A stretch of DNA of 64,000 nt from the NCBI GenBank assembly GCA_022494885.1, contig JAGVSM010000226.1, positions 118,730 through 182,729 on the forward strand, read 5' to 3'. The stretch's first letter is position 1; every line of letters begins with the position of its first letter. The translations under genes and the position numbers were made by a program. Positions 33,041 through 43,274 of the stretch are shown here, one piece after another. The notes under the pieces are model-generated. The model made no database searches, was not told where the DNA came from, and saw only the letters and a program-made list of their open reading frames with translations. The stretch comes from Micrasema longulum (taxonomy: Eukaryota; Arthropoda; Insecta; Trichoptera; Brachycentridae).

Positions 33041-33686
33041 TAACATATTACAACAGAGATTAAGAACATTTAAGAGAAGGTTAAATATAAGTCAAGGCAT
33101 CTACAGGGCTTATGACCCGTCAATGGCTGGTTTAAGTGGCAACTTTGAACACTGTGTAACATTCACCATTCTGCCCATATTTGAACATCTTTATTCCTTT
33201 CACTATTTAATCTGTTGATGTTTGTGAAGTTTAAGGGCTGAAACCTTTAGTTATGCGGGTGAGATTCATCTCATTGAATTATTTCACCTACATACTAGGC
33301 AACGCCTGACAATTTAATTTTTAATTTCTATACTTCTTCATAGACCAGGTGGAATTATCAAAAATATTTTGAGTTCGTCCAAATTTTTGAAGACAAGGAC
33401 TGGAGTCAACTCCCTGGGGAGCTGTTTATATTAACATATTACAACAGACATTAAGAACATGTTTAAATATGGGCAGAATGGAAAAGTTACACAGTGTGTA
33501 AAGTGGCTACTTAAACCAGCCATTGACAGGTCATAAGCCCTGTAGATGCCTAGACTTTTATATTACCTTCTCTTAAATGTTCTTTATCTCTGTTGTAAAA
33601 TGTTAATATAAACAGCTCCCCGGGGAGTTGAATCCAGCCCTTGTCTACAAAAATTTGGACAAACTCAAAATTTTGTTGACAACTTC
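33041..33686 (+). repeat. 395-bp hinge repeat: forward unit plus inverted partial unit
   Basis: Reference copy. A forward unit starts 'acatattacaacagagatta' (33043), passes 'cttatgacccgtcaatggct' and 'gcgggtgagattcatctcat', and reaches 'aatattttgagttcgtccaa' (33366) and hinge 'ctccctggggagctg' (33409). A second unit start follows immediately ('taacatattacaacagacat'). It then switches to the reverse orientation and ends with hinge 'cagctccccggggag' and 'gacaaactcaaaattttgtt'. 33356-33456 and 33572-33686 are therefore inverted arms of about 100-115 bp. No coding capacity on either strand. Confidence 0.8.
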
Positions 33687-34237
33687 ATTCTACTAGACTT
33701 CCGCATTTCTACGTTAACAAGTAGTGCCTTTTGTGAGCCTTTTTCCACCCGCATGCTCCCACCCTGTTCTAGTATTATTAACACCTGGCGCTAAATAAGT
33801 ACACCCGTTAGCGAAACTAGAATGCGCTCCTGTTGTTAAAATAATGTCGTTACTCTGAAGAGCGTTCTACATAAATTAGTAGAAGAGACGATACTGCATT
33901 TTTGATGGGAAAGTTCTAGAAAATACTTGGGTTAAACGAGAAAATTCAGTGGTTTTTAATTTGTTAATTAACTATCAAACTTATCCAAATTTAAAAAAAT
34001 ATTTTTATATTTATCGGCGCCATGATTTTTTAAAGTTTCATAATTTTGAAATTACTCCGCAGGTGAGGCCACAAGTTTTCGTCGGAGAGTTCAATCGATT
34101 GGTGAATTGGCTTCCCGAAAACCAGAAATCTATCACAACACTCTACCAGTGAACTTCTGACGTAGTTTTAAGTAGTTAATTTTTCTGAAAATCATATATA
34201 AGAACTTTTTCCTACATTTTCTAGAAACTCGCTGTAC
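33687..34237. other. Gene-free stretch
   Basis: The open frame 33949-34152 (67 aa) has no family features. Nothing else recognised. Confidence 0.35.
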
Positions 34238-34495
34238 AATTTGGTAGTCAGATGGCAGAAGGGGCCATCTGTATTTTTGTCTATGTTTTAGTTTTCAAAA
34301 GTTTTCATTGATATTTCAGTAAATACACGCAGAAAAAAAAAATCAGCGTCATTTAGAATGGTAATCTGTTATTGAAAAACAACACTAAAATATTTTAGTT
34401 TGTGGATTAAAGTCTTGAAATTGAGACGTATTTCAGCTATCCTGAACATTTTTGAAAATTACAGATGGTCCCTTCTGCCATCTGATTACCAAATT
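34238..34495. mobile_element. MITE with 36-bp terminal inverted repeats
   Basis: Left end AATTTGGTAGTCAGATGGCA continuing GAAGGGGCCATCTGTA. The right end is the reverse complement with two mismatches (34460-34495). The interior (about 186 bp) is AT-rich and non-coding. TA dinucleotides lie close outside both ends, compatible with a Tc1/mariner-type target, but this is not decisive. Confidence 0.8.
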
Positions 34496-34680
34496 ATTAC
34501 ATTTTTTGAATTTTACCTCGATTAAGAAAACATTTTTTCAGAACTTCCTTATTATAAATAAAAGTAATGAAACAAAATAAGTAACCATAAAAATTTCAAG
34601 AAGGATAAATATCTCAACAGAGATGAATGCATTTTATTTGAGAATATAAGGATGATTGATGGCTTTTACTTGATATATAA

Positions 34681-36769
34681 TGTTATGATAAAGTATCTTT
34701 TCTGAAAAAGTTAGAAGAAAATCAATGGTCAAACTTGAGCGAACTTTCATTCGAAGAAAAAGTTGATAAAATGATACAGTTCATTGAAAAAACTGTCAAT
34801 ACAGTTATACCAGAAATGAAAATAATAAACAAACCGTACAACAAATGGTACTCTAAAGACTTAAAAATAATGCGAATGGAAAGAGATAAGTACTATAAAT
34901 TAACAAAGCTCACGGGAAGCCACATAAACTGGGAAAACTATAAAAAAAGTAGAAACAAATATGTCAAAGCACTAAAAGGAAACAAAAATAATTATTATGT
35001 TTGTAAAATCGAAAAAAGCAAAAATAACTCAAAAGGATTGTGGAAAAATATTAAAGGTATGATCAAAAGTGAACCAATTACCAATATTGATGAAAATGTA
35101 GAATTTCCAAAGGACTTGGGAGACGACAGAAGCTTGGCAAATCGTTTTAACACCTACTATATAAAAAGCATAATTGAAATAAATGAGAGTATTCCGGTGG
35201 AAGAAGCAGAACAAAATAATAATGTGCAATTATATAATGACTTTGCTTTTGAAGAAATATGTGAACAAAAATTACTCGGTATTCTAAAATCTATGACATC
35301 CAAGGCAAGTCCCGATGGAATAACCATAAATTTGATGTGTGATGCTTTTGCTGTAATTGGAAAAACTTTTGTAGAAATAATTAATGAATCACTTAAAACA
35401 GGAGTTTTTCCGGAGAAGTGGAAGATATCTACAGTAGTTCCTATACCAAAAATAAAACAACCAAAAAAATGTGACGATTTTAGACCTATAAATACTCTAC
35501 CAAAATATGAACAAGTTCTGGAAAAAGTAGTAAAGATGCAGCTTACAAAATTTTTAGATGTAAATAATATTTTATGTGATCAACAATCGGGATTTAGGTT
35601 TTAAAAATTCATGTGAAATAGCCCTTAATATTGTTATAGATGACTGGAAAGAGAACATCGATAAAAATAAATATGTAGTTGCAGTGTTTTTAGATTTTAA
35701 AAGAGCGTTCGAAACTATTGACCGAAATATAATCATTAAAAAATTAAAAAATATTGGTATAAAAAACACGGAAATAAAATGGTTTGAAAATTACCTCAAC
35801 AATCGCATGCAAATGACAAAGGTTAATAATGAAACGTCAGATCAACAAAAAAATGATTTGGGAGTTCCACAAGGATCTGTTCTGGGACCACTATTGTTTA
35901 TTTTGTACATAAATGATATGACTTTAACATTGTCTGATTGCCAAGTTCGACTTTTTGCAGATGATACCTTTAATTTATGTAGCTGATAACGAATATGATT
36001 CAGCAATAAGGAAAATAAATGCAGAATTAAAAACAGTCTCCAAATGGCTTAAAGCAAATAAGCTAAAACTAAATGTAGGAAAAACAAAATGTATGATAAT
36101 GGGTAAGAAACGCTGTTTTAACAGTGATCACAGTGTTGAATTAGATGGAGAAGTTCTTGAAAATGTTGAAAGCATAAAATATCTAGGAGTTTGGATTGAC
36201 TCTAAATTATCTTTTTCAAAAAATGCAGACTATACGAGTAAGAAAATCGCAAAGAAGGTATCCCTGTTAGGAAGGATAAGGAATAAATTAGACATTAAAA
36301 CCTCTCTGCTGATATTTAAAAGTATTATCGTTCCCTACATTGATTATTGCTCCAGTATTTTATATTTAAGTAATGAAGGAGATCTAAAGAGACTCCAAAT
36401 AATACAAAACAAAGCGATGAGGATAATATTAAGATGTGGGAGACGAACAAATGTTAAGAAAATGATTCAACTTCTAGATATCATCAAAGAATCAAATTCA
36501 ATGTTGCCAATGAAATAAACAAAATTATTAAAGGAATAGTTCCGAGATATTTTCAAAATAAACTAAAAAATAATGAGTTCTTTCATAACTATGCAACAAG
36601 AGGATCTAAAAATATAAGACTGGAAAAAAAATCAAAAGCAATGTCCCAGAACTGCCTTATGTACAAGGGAATAAAACTATTTGAAGAAACGCCAGAAAGC
36701 ATAAAAAATGAAATTAATATAAATATATTTAAAATTAAATGTAAAAAGTATATATGTGAAAAATATTAG
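34681..36769 (+). pseudogene. ORF2 reverse transcriptase, broken by three frameshifts
   Basis: Read across three frameshifts, the RT motifs appear in order: WYSKDLKIMRMERDKYYK in the linker; SPDGITINL; GVFPEKWKISTVVPIPK; DFRPINTLPKYEQVLEKV; QQSGFR (35603, first break); AVFLDFKRAFETIDR with catalytic Asp (35690-35720); GVPQGSVLGPLLFILYIND (35862-35918); and FADDT with the second catalytic Asp pair (35954-35968). The second break comes just after FADDT. The thumb and post-RT part follow (ELKTVSKWLKANKLKLNVGK; YLGVWIDSKLSF; SIIVPYIDYCSSILY; LQIIQNKAMRIIL), then a third break near 36480 and the C-terminus ending at 36769. Catalytic residues are intact, but the protein cannot be made in one piece. 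Confidence 0.85.
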
Positions 36770-36961
36770 GTAGTAAATAGTGTAAATAGTGAATATAATT
36801 AATGAAAATGTACATATGAAACTGTTAATATTATAAATTAGGATACTAAGTGTATAATAGTGATAAATAATGTTAGAATAAGTATAGATGTAAATATTGT
36901 GTTGTAAATATATATTAGACTATGTAAATACATAGAACTAAATAAATAAATAAATAAATAA
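34681..36961 (+). mobile_element. Non-LTR retrotransposon (jockey/CR1-like), 5'-truncated
   Basis: This is the best preserved retroelement here. It holds the linker after the endonuclease, the reverse transcriptase, the post-RT region, a 3'UTR (36770-36939) and a tail of AAAT units (36940-36961). The coding frame is open from 34681 (KKLEENQWSNLSELSFEEKV). The endonuclease is missing, the usual outcome of incomplete target-primed reverse transcription. Three frame changes (about 35595, 35972 and 36480) break the ORF, but few substitutions have disturbed the motifs, so insertion looks more recent than for the other LINEs. The AAAT tail matches the tails of family C elements. Confidence 0.88.
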
Positions 36962-37754
36962 GTTAAATTTTATCGTTTATCGATTGAGTTGAAAATTCTT
37001 GTTCAGAGTTTTGGTTCTATTTTACAATCAGAGTTGTATTTTTTATGTAATCAGACATTTACTTACTTTTAGGGTGATAATAGATTATTTTTTAGTTTAT
37101 TTTATAAATGTATTTTTATATTCTGGTATCCATTTCATATATCCACTTCTTTGTTGGCGCATTGGTTTACTACGCAAAAGGTCTCGGATTAAATTTCCGT
37201 TATTATTGACATAAAATATATTTTTGAAAAATATGTTTTTTTACAAGAACATTTCATTGTCCCCGGACTACAATGAAAGCACCCACCCCTTTACTAAAAC
37301 TGTTCATACAGACCCGTGTTTTTCTTCAGTTTTGCATAGTCACTATCAATTTAAAAAAAAATAAATAATCGAACATTTAATATTTCTTTACAATCAAACC
37401 GCAAAAATAACAAAACACAGAATCTTCAAATGCTTTCATCATATCCCTTACTGCAGTATTGTCAATTTGTGATCAATCAAATACACATGTTCAGCACAGT
37501 CTCCTTATTTTAATTTCCCAGTATGAGAGTGGAGGAATACAGTGTTAGTTCTAAATTGAGACCGCGGTCGCACGCTTCAGATCCCGCCTCGGAAAGGAAG
37601 AAGAACGTAGTAATACAAACAAATCAAACAACGACACAAAACCCAAATACATATAGAAAACATTAAAATAATTTTCAAAGCATATTGGTAAATCAAATTA
37701 TCAAAACACTACTGGCAAAGTCCTAACACAGATCATAATATGATCCACATCGAA
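36962..37754. other. Gene-free stretch, perhaps with a decayed tRNA-like head
   Basis: 37145-37200 ('ggcgcattggtttactacgc', 'aaaaggtctcggattaaatt') could be a worn SINE head with A- and B-box-like parts. 37555-37600 ('gagaccgcggtcgcacgctt', 'cagatcccgcctcgg') could be another. Both are too degraded to assign. Confidence 0.3.
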
Positions 37755-37890
37755 CTGGACTGGCACTTGAAGCGTAACACTGATCATCTTACTTATGTAT
37801 TACAAAAATGATCGAGATACACTGCGGTAAGAGTACAAATAAAGTAGCCTATGCACCATTAATTGCGGAAAGGTAATGATAATGATATAT
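37755..37890 (+). mobile_element. SINE B body, plus orientation
   Basis: Blocks 'ggactggcacttgaagcgta', 'ctgatcatctta', 'aaaaatgatcgagatacact' and 'agcctatgcaccatta' match the body of SINE B in the sense orientation. The tRNA-like head is absent. Confidence 0.6.
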
Positions 37891-37954
37891 TTTAATCTTT
37901 TTCGTCAATAAATTCGTATAAACCAATTCTTTTTTTTATGGGATGTTTTTGGTT

Positions 37955-38005
37955 AATAATTTTGGTTGGCTGGAAGATATTGCTTTCAGCAACTAGTTTC
38001 CCAAA
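37955..38005 (+). repeat. Short LINE 3'-end-like motif
   Basis: 'tttggttggctggaagatat' followed by 'tgctttcagcaa' resembles a 'ggctggaagagattgct..tagcaa' phrase seen at the 3' ends of some insect LINEs. A related phrase is at 44740-44775. Fragment only. Confidence 0.35.
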
Positions 38006-38010
38006 GTACG

Positions 38011-38180
38011 TACTCCGTGGTGTAATGTCTAATACACTTGACTCACGCACGGAAGGTTCCGGGTTCGATTTCCGGTGAGAATATTAAAAAAAGTCGTTTT
38101 TCACAAGCCTTGGTATTCTGTTTTGTCATTCACCACTGTAATTGTGCCTGTGTGGTGAAAATAAACATACAAATAGAGGA
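38011..38180 (+). mobile_element. tRNA-derived SINE C, copy 2
   Basis: Head 'ctccgtggtgtaatgtctaa' and B box gggttcgatttcc (38060-38072). Body 'gtcgtttttcacaagccttg', 'gtattctgttttgtcattca', and tail 'gaaaataaacatacaa'. Same body as 15898-16068. Confidence 0.75.
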
Positions 38181-38269
38181 AGCCAAAGAGCAAAGTTTTT
38201 ATTTTACTTGAAATTTCAATAAATAAGTCGGTAAATAAATAATCGGTTAAACTATACATTATTTCCCGA

Positions 38270-38610
38270 CCCTGATGTATGGGATTAAAGTGTGGATTTA
38301 TAAAAACAGGGATGAAAGTAGGCTGAATGCTGTTGAAATGCAATCTCTCAGGCAAATGTTTGGTAAAACTATATACGATAGATGCAGAAATGTTGAGATC
38401 CGTACATTATGTAAGGCTGAGATAATCACTATCGACAAAATCAAAAAAGGAGCTCTGCGCTGGTTTGGACACGGACAGCGAAAGAACGGCTAAGAATATT
38501 TACAATGTGAATGTTGATGGATGCAAAAATAGAGGAAGACCAAGAAAGACATGGCATGACCAATTCCAACAAATACTTGAAGATGGACATGTCAAAAGTC
38601 GTTGTTGTTT
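38270..38610 (+). mobile_element. RTE-like LINE C-terminal copy with early 3' junction
   Basis: Starts MYGIKVWIYKNRDESRLNAV, continues IRTLCKAEIITIDKIKKGAL and RWFGH, then loses about 11 bp near 38470 (frame change), and continues RTAKNIYNVNVDGCKNRGRP through ILEDGHVKSR. At 38598 the sequence jumps straight to 'ttgttgttttc', whereas the sister copy at 47769 continues for 130 bp before its TTG-like tail. The junction may reflect an internal deletion or an alternative 3' end. Confidence 0.75.
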
Positions 38611-39540
38611 TCTTATAAAAAGATTCACCTTGTTACTCTCCTTTTCTGTCAGTTTTCTGTCCTTTTCTTATGATATTTTATAATTTAAATAGTAACGCGA
38701 GAGATTCTAATTTAGTGATATTTCTGATAATGCGGTAGTAATTTTAGAACCGGTCAACGCGTAAAAAAATAATTATAATGATTTTTACAGGTTTATAAAC
38801 AAAAAAAAGACTACTCAAATTCAACCCGTCAAAAATGTCTGAACTGAAAAAAACATATTTACGCTTACGATTTTCTTGGGGACTATCAAATAATCCTTAT
38901 AACCCGTTTGTTCTGAATATATTTTTAATGTTTTCATTACATTATTTTTTTCTTGTTGCTTAGAATTAACAGAATAAGAAGAAAATTAAATCAAAGAGTC
39001 GAAACCTTTTTGCACTTAATTACGACAGAAAAACAAGTCGTTGAATTTACCCTAATAATAACAGGAAATTCACAAACTTTTGTATCTTTTTACGAGATTT
39101 TAAGAATTGTGATTCGCATTTGCCATCGCTTTGTTTCTTGAGTAAATACTCGTATAATTAATTTATAAGATCTCTTTAATCCTTTATTTCCCCTCAAATC
39201 CTTTGAGATTAAATTCTTTGACTGAATCTTTTCATGACGTCACTATTAGTTATTTAATAAAGTTTCAGAGCTAAGACGAATTTCCTTATTTCAAAGTTCA
39301 TTTATTAACTTTTTATTTGAAATAGGAAGAAACTTTTGAGTTTTGCGTTTTTACGAGACATTTTTGCACGTCACTCATAAAAATCTAATTATACCGTTAG
39401 AGAGACATTCATTTTGAAAATAAATTAAGCATTTTTTAGTATCATAAAAATTATCTTCTTAGAGCATGCCCGATTTGTAATAATGTAAGATTCTTAAGAG
39501 TTACAGAAAATTATATTAAAATGAAATAAAAAAAGGTTTA
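38611..39540. other. Gene-free AT-rich stretch
   Basis: No gene or repeat copy recognised; the frame 38953-39141 has no features. Confidence 0.4.
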
Positions 39541-40060
39541 AGGATACAACATATACGACAATGTTGTCTTATTCCGGGTCCGTGAACAGCTTCGACCGCG
39601 CAGGATAGAACGCTAGGACAATACGAAAATTCGAGCGCAGTTCACATGTGAGCGCTGCGAAAATGGATACACGATGGCGTTTGTTCCAGAAAATTTTTCG
39701 AAAAACGTTATTCATTTTATTCCAAGACGTATTGGAGTTGTTAAAGGACAAACTAAATAGTAAAAACGATTTTTTCTGCTGATTTTTTTTTGGGAGAGAC
39801 ACGTTCACGTCAAGCAAATCACTATTATCACGTCTGTTTGTAAGTGCGCATACGAAGACAACGTGGCCGTTGGCGGTCTCGAACTGTAGTGGAAGTAATT
39901 ACTGTTCCGCGGAAGCAGCCTGCCCGTTCATTTTGGTGGCGATGTCTCCGGACAATTTGTCTACACGTGAACAATGGTCGAGTCCCGGGACAAAACAATA
40001 TTCTGTTGTCTGCGTGTAAACGGCCTTTTAAAGGTTAATCATTGAGGCGTCAAGCTCGTA
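39541..40060. other. GC-richer segment, possible old DNA transposon end
   Basis: Higher GC than its flanks and overlapping frames on both strands (39569-39817 minus, 39844-40038 plus), none with a family I recognise. The terminal 'ctgttgtctgcgtgtaaacg' followed by gcc (about 40002-40024) resembles ends of PIF/Harbinger-type elements ('ggccgtttacacgc' inward). No matching left end was found, so the class is only a suggestion. Confidence 0.25.
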
Positions 40061-41159
40061 TTACATGGGTTTGAGAATTTTACAAGATCTTGTGCAAGAT
40101 TTAACCCAATGATTATTGTGCGGTGTAACACAAAAATTCGGCAAAATATTTGGTTAAATTTATAAAAATTAAAAACATCCTATTTCTCAACAAATATTTA
40201 AAAGAATATTTGCGCGCGTATCTCCCGCCTGTGATGCTGTTAACAGTCAACTTCAACTGTCAATGCGTATTTACCAACACGTGGAATTGCCCGTTATCTC
40301 TCATAGCGTAGAAAGAATATTTTTTCTGCGCATGCTTACACGTCATTTTCAATTCCAAAAACTGCTCCGCGCAAAACAGCAAATAAAATGGAAAAATAGT
40401 TATTGTACAAGTAACCGTGTAAGATCTCACGAAAGATCTTTTACTGTTTTCCGATGCAAAAATACCAACTTTACTGTCATAATCATAAATAAATAATAAA
40501 AAATTTAATGGGTTGAACAAAAAAAAAAAAAACTTATTTCTATTTCGACCAAAACATAACAATTGATTGATTTTGCATACTAAATTTTCAGTGTTGCAAC
40601 TGGTCAAATATAATATTACAATTTCTCTTAAACTTACGTTTGCGCTTTGATGGGTGGATAATGTCGTTTTTATTATCTTAACAGATTTTATAATATTCAG
40701 ACTCTATAAACGATAGATATTGAAGGTCTTGAGTGGATTAATATTAAAATTTTCCTAGGGCTTCACAGCCCAGGCAAAAAAAACCGAAGCGAGTAAAGTC
40801 CAGAAGAATTTTCTTTGTGATAAAAATCATAATTAATAAGTCTGTCCACAGATAGGTTAAGTCTATAATCTTTAATAAGCTTTCGCTTATGTGTGCTTGG
40901 CAGGAAATTTCTAATAAAAAACTCTAGTGAGCTTACTAACACAAACGAAATGTGTATATTTACTTAGTACACAGAGAGGCACTAACATGTTGCCCTTTGT
41001 ACTTCGAAATTTGGCTATACTGGTGCTGCTCTATGGGAACTGACACCTTTATCGTAGATTTTGACGTTTTTGAAGGTGCATTTACTTAGAAAATTTATGT
41101 AAACGGTCGCTATTTTCAGTTTTTGTAGTTATTTAAAAACATGTTTATTTAGTGCAAAA
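40061..41159. other. Gene-free stretch
   Basis: Frames 40260-40607 (minus) and 40263-40496 (plus) overlap each other and neither shows a motif. About 41000-41159 is probably the 5' untranslated part of the mariner copy that follows. Confidence 0.35.
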
Positions 41160-41718
41160 ATGAAATTAAATCGTGAACATTTTCAGGAGATTATTTTTTA
41201 CAACTTTTGACGTGGATCAACTCAACAACAGTGCATTCATGAACTTAATTTGAGTTTTGACGATGAAGCACCAATATTCATTAATTCAATTGTGTCCGCA
41301 GTTTGCTCTACGACAAATTTCTTGAAGGTCGTCCAAAATCGGTTGTTGTTCCATTAAACACTGATGCTGTGCATCAACTGATAAAAGAAAATCGTCATTA
41401 GACTTACCGTGAGACTCAAGCACCTTTGGACATTAGTGGAATCAACATATATCTATTATTACATGAACATTTGGGCTTCAAAAATATTTGTTCACGTTAG
41501 ATTCCACATAATTCGACAATCGCTTAACAAAAGCCACGTGTCAAATGGTCGAAAAAAATGCTCAAAAATATGATTGCGCTGCTGCAAAACATGTCTATAA
41601 CATTATGGCAAGTGATGAATTTTAGATTTATTCGTATGAGCTCAGAAACAAAACAGCAGTCGACGGTATGAGTGTTTAAAATGAGCGAAATCCAACAAAA
41701 GTTGTTCATCAAACAGAA
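41160..41718 (+). pseudogene. Decayed mariner transposase
   Basis: Starts at atgaaattaaatcgtgaaca (M-KLNREHFQEIIFYNF). Across several frames it shows the mariner order: a helix-turn-helix-like start, EGRPKSVVV-type linker (visible as 'gaaggtcgtccaaaatcggt'), TYRETQAPLDISG, LLHEHLGFKNICSR, IPHNSTIA, the first catalytic region (the expected 'GDE' Asp now within 'gcaagtgatgaattttagat'), and ETKQQSTV. It stops near the expected WVF...NPTKVV. At least five stops or frameshifts occur. The C-terminal half, with the remaining two Asp, is replaced at 41719 by unrelated repeat sequence. Confidence 0.75.
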
Positions 41719-41820
41719 GGTGACTAAACTACTCTTAAAAGAGTAGTTTTACGTTTTGACCCATTAGTTTATTTGTAGACGTCGCTCAGTACGCATCTCC
41801 CGATTGAATTCAACGCGTAT
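41719..41820 (+). mobile_element. Short fragment of the THAP/P-like element
   Basis: Shares 'gtagttttacgttttgaccc' then 'attag', 'gtagacgtcgctcagtacgc' and 'gattgaattcaac' with 6680-6750 and 28550-28605. A perfect hairpin AAACTACTCTT-AA-AAGAGTAGTTT is at about 41728-41751. It ends before the THAP start codon. Confidence 0.55.
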
Positions 41821-41994
41821 TTTTTTAATGTATTTTCTTTTTTTTAAAAATGGAATTGTTTTTATTTTAAAAATGATTATAATCTCCAAATACCAAAATA
41901 TTACAACTTACCCTGGCCTCAGTTCAAATTCAAAAGATACGGCGAATCTACCATATTATTTAGAATTTTGAAAAGAAACATTAAATCACATGTT

Positions 41995-42180
41995 AGCCTC
42001 CTTTTTTGAAACATCTACATTTCCCCAACTCTTCCATCTGTTGACTTTTGTGATGCAAAAGAACTGAAACCTCTATCGTGTGCGTGAGTCATCCAGCTGA
42101 ATCATTTCATCTACTAGGCACCTAAATTTATCTAAATTTACATACAAATAACTCTCCAGGGAGGAAAAATTAGGGAGGAA
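41995..42180 (+). repeat. 395-bp hinge repeat, 3' part
   Basis: Contains 'aactcttccatctgttgact', 'aaaagaactgaaacctctat', 'catctactaggca' and a hinge-like 'aactctccagggagg'. Confidence 0.6.
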
Positions 42181-42439
42181 AGGTTACGCGGGAGTCGAAA
42201 ATTACAACATGACTGTTTCTTTGAACGTAGTTTAGTGATTGATGTTTCGGTTTAGGTTTCGGCTAGTAAAACGAGGCTTTGTTTTAGTTTAGGCCGAAAA
42301 TTGGCCGAAACTTGTGGTCGGGATGTGTTGGATTACATTGGTTTGTACTCGGCCGCGTGACCCATGACCTTTAGTTTGTTTCCGCTTTCGGCCGGTGAGT
42401 GCTGTTAGCTGTCACGTTGTCAGTCAAACCGAAAAGCGT
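42181..42439. other. Short moderate-GC segment
   Basis: Repeated 'ggccgaaa' words (ttcggtttaggtttcggcta, ggccgaaaattggccgaaac) form a low-order internal repeat. No gene. Confidence 0.3.
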
Positions 42440-42753
42440 TTGAATCGCCTACATATGAATTGACTCAGGTTCTCTTGGGGCCTGGATGCATGAGGGAATA
42501 TCTGCATCACTTTGGGCTGCGAGACGATGGTTGCTGTCCATGTGATGGCATCACTGAGCAGACTGTAGAACATTTTATATACTGTCCAATGTTTGATCGG
42601 CCGAGGTGGGAGCTTGAATGCAAAGTTAACACTCGGATTGCTGCAACTAATAACCTAGCTGAGCTCCTGAACTGTAATGATACACGAAGAGAGACTGTTC
42701 GATTTATTACAGGGACAATCAAGCAGGCTAAGTTGTTTAATGGTGGTATCTAG
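42440..42753 (+). mobile_element. R1/LOA-type LINE C-terminus with CCHC knuckle
   Basis: The frame runs YELTQVLLGPGCMREYLHHF, then GLRDDGCCPCDG, EQTVEHFIYCPMFDRPRWEL and a stop at 42753. The pattern 'TQ.L.GHG.F..YL..F', then C-x2-C...H-x4-C, is the terminal zinc knuckle of R1, LOA and jockey ORF2 proteins. No upstream RNase H or RT sequence can be read, so this is a 3' relic. The protein end is intact, and about 90 bp of 3'UTR follow. The minus-strand frame 42507-42722 is its shadow. Confidence 0.75.
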
Positions 42754-43274
42754 CTCCTTTTGTTTTTTTGGTGTCCAATTTTACGATTTTTTATTTTTTA
42801 TTATTTGTTAATGTAATATTTCTAGAGTTATTTTGTTTATTCTGATTCTGCTTGACTTTTATAATTGTTATCTACGGTGAAAAAATGTTAAAGTCAACGG
42901 AATATAACCTAAAGATAAATATATTCGATAAAACCTTGCACATAATAAAAGTAAGGTACAAATAATTTGCAACTAAAAAAAAAAAAAAACCAAAAGGCGT
43001 TAAAAACAAACAGATTTACTCATTAAATATACATAGTTAATTTAATTGATCATTTTATTGAAAACTTTTTTTTTTTATAAAACCATTAGGTTGAACAATA
43101 AAAACGCTTGGTTTTGGGCGATTTGAAGTGATTTTCAACTAGTTATTTATTTTATTTATTTATTAATATACACGGCACGCAGTGCCTTTTACCTTACAAA
43201 GATACATATTTAAAATAATATAAACAATTCAATATAATGTGAACAACATAAAAATCAAATCGTAAAGTATTAAA
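42754..43274. other. Gene-free AT-rich stretch
   Basis: Mostly LINE 3'UTR-like and simple sequence. 'acacggcacgcagtgccttt' at 43171 contains a small hairpin (GGCAC..GTGCC). Confidence 0.35.
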
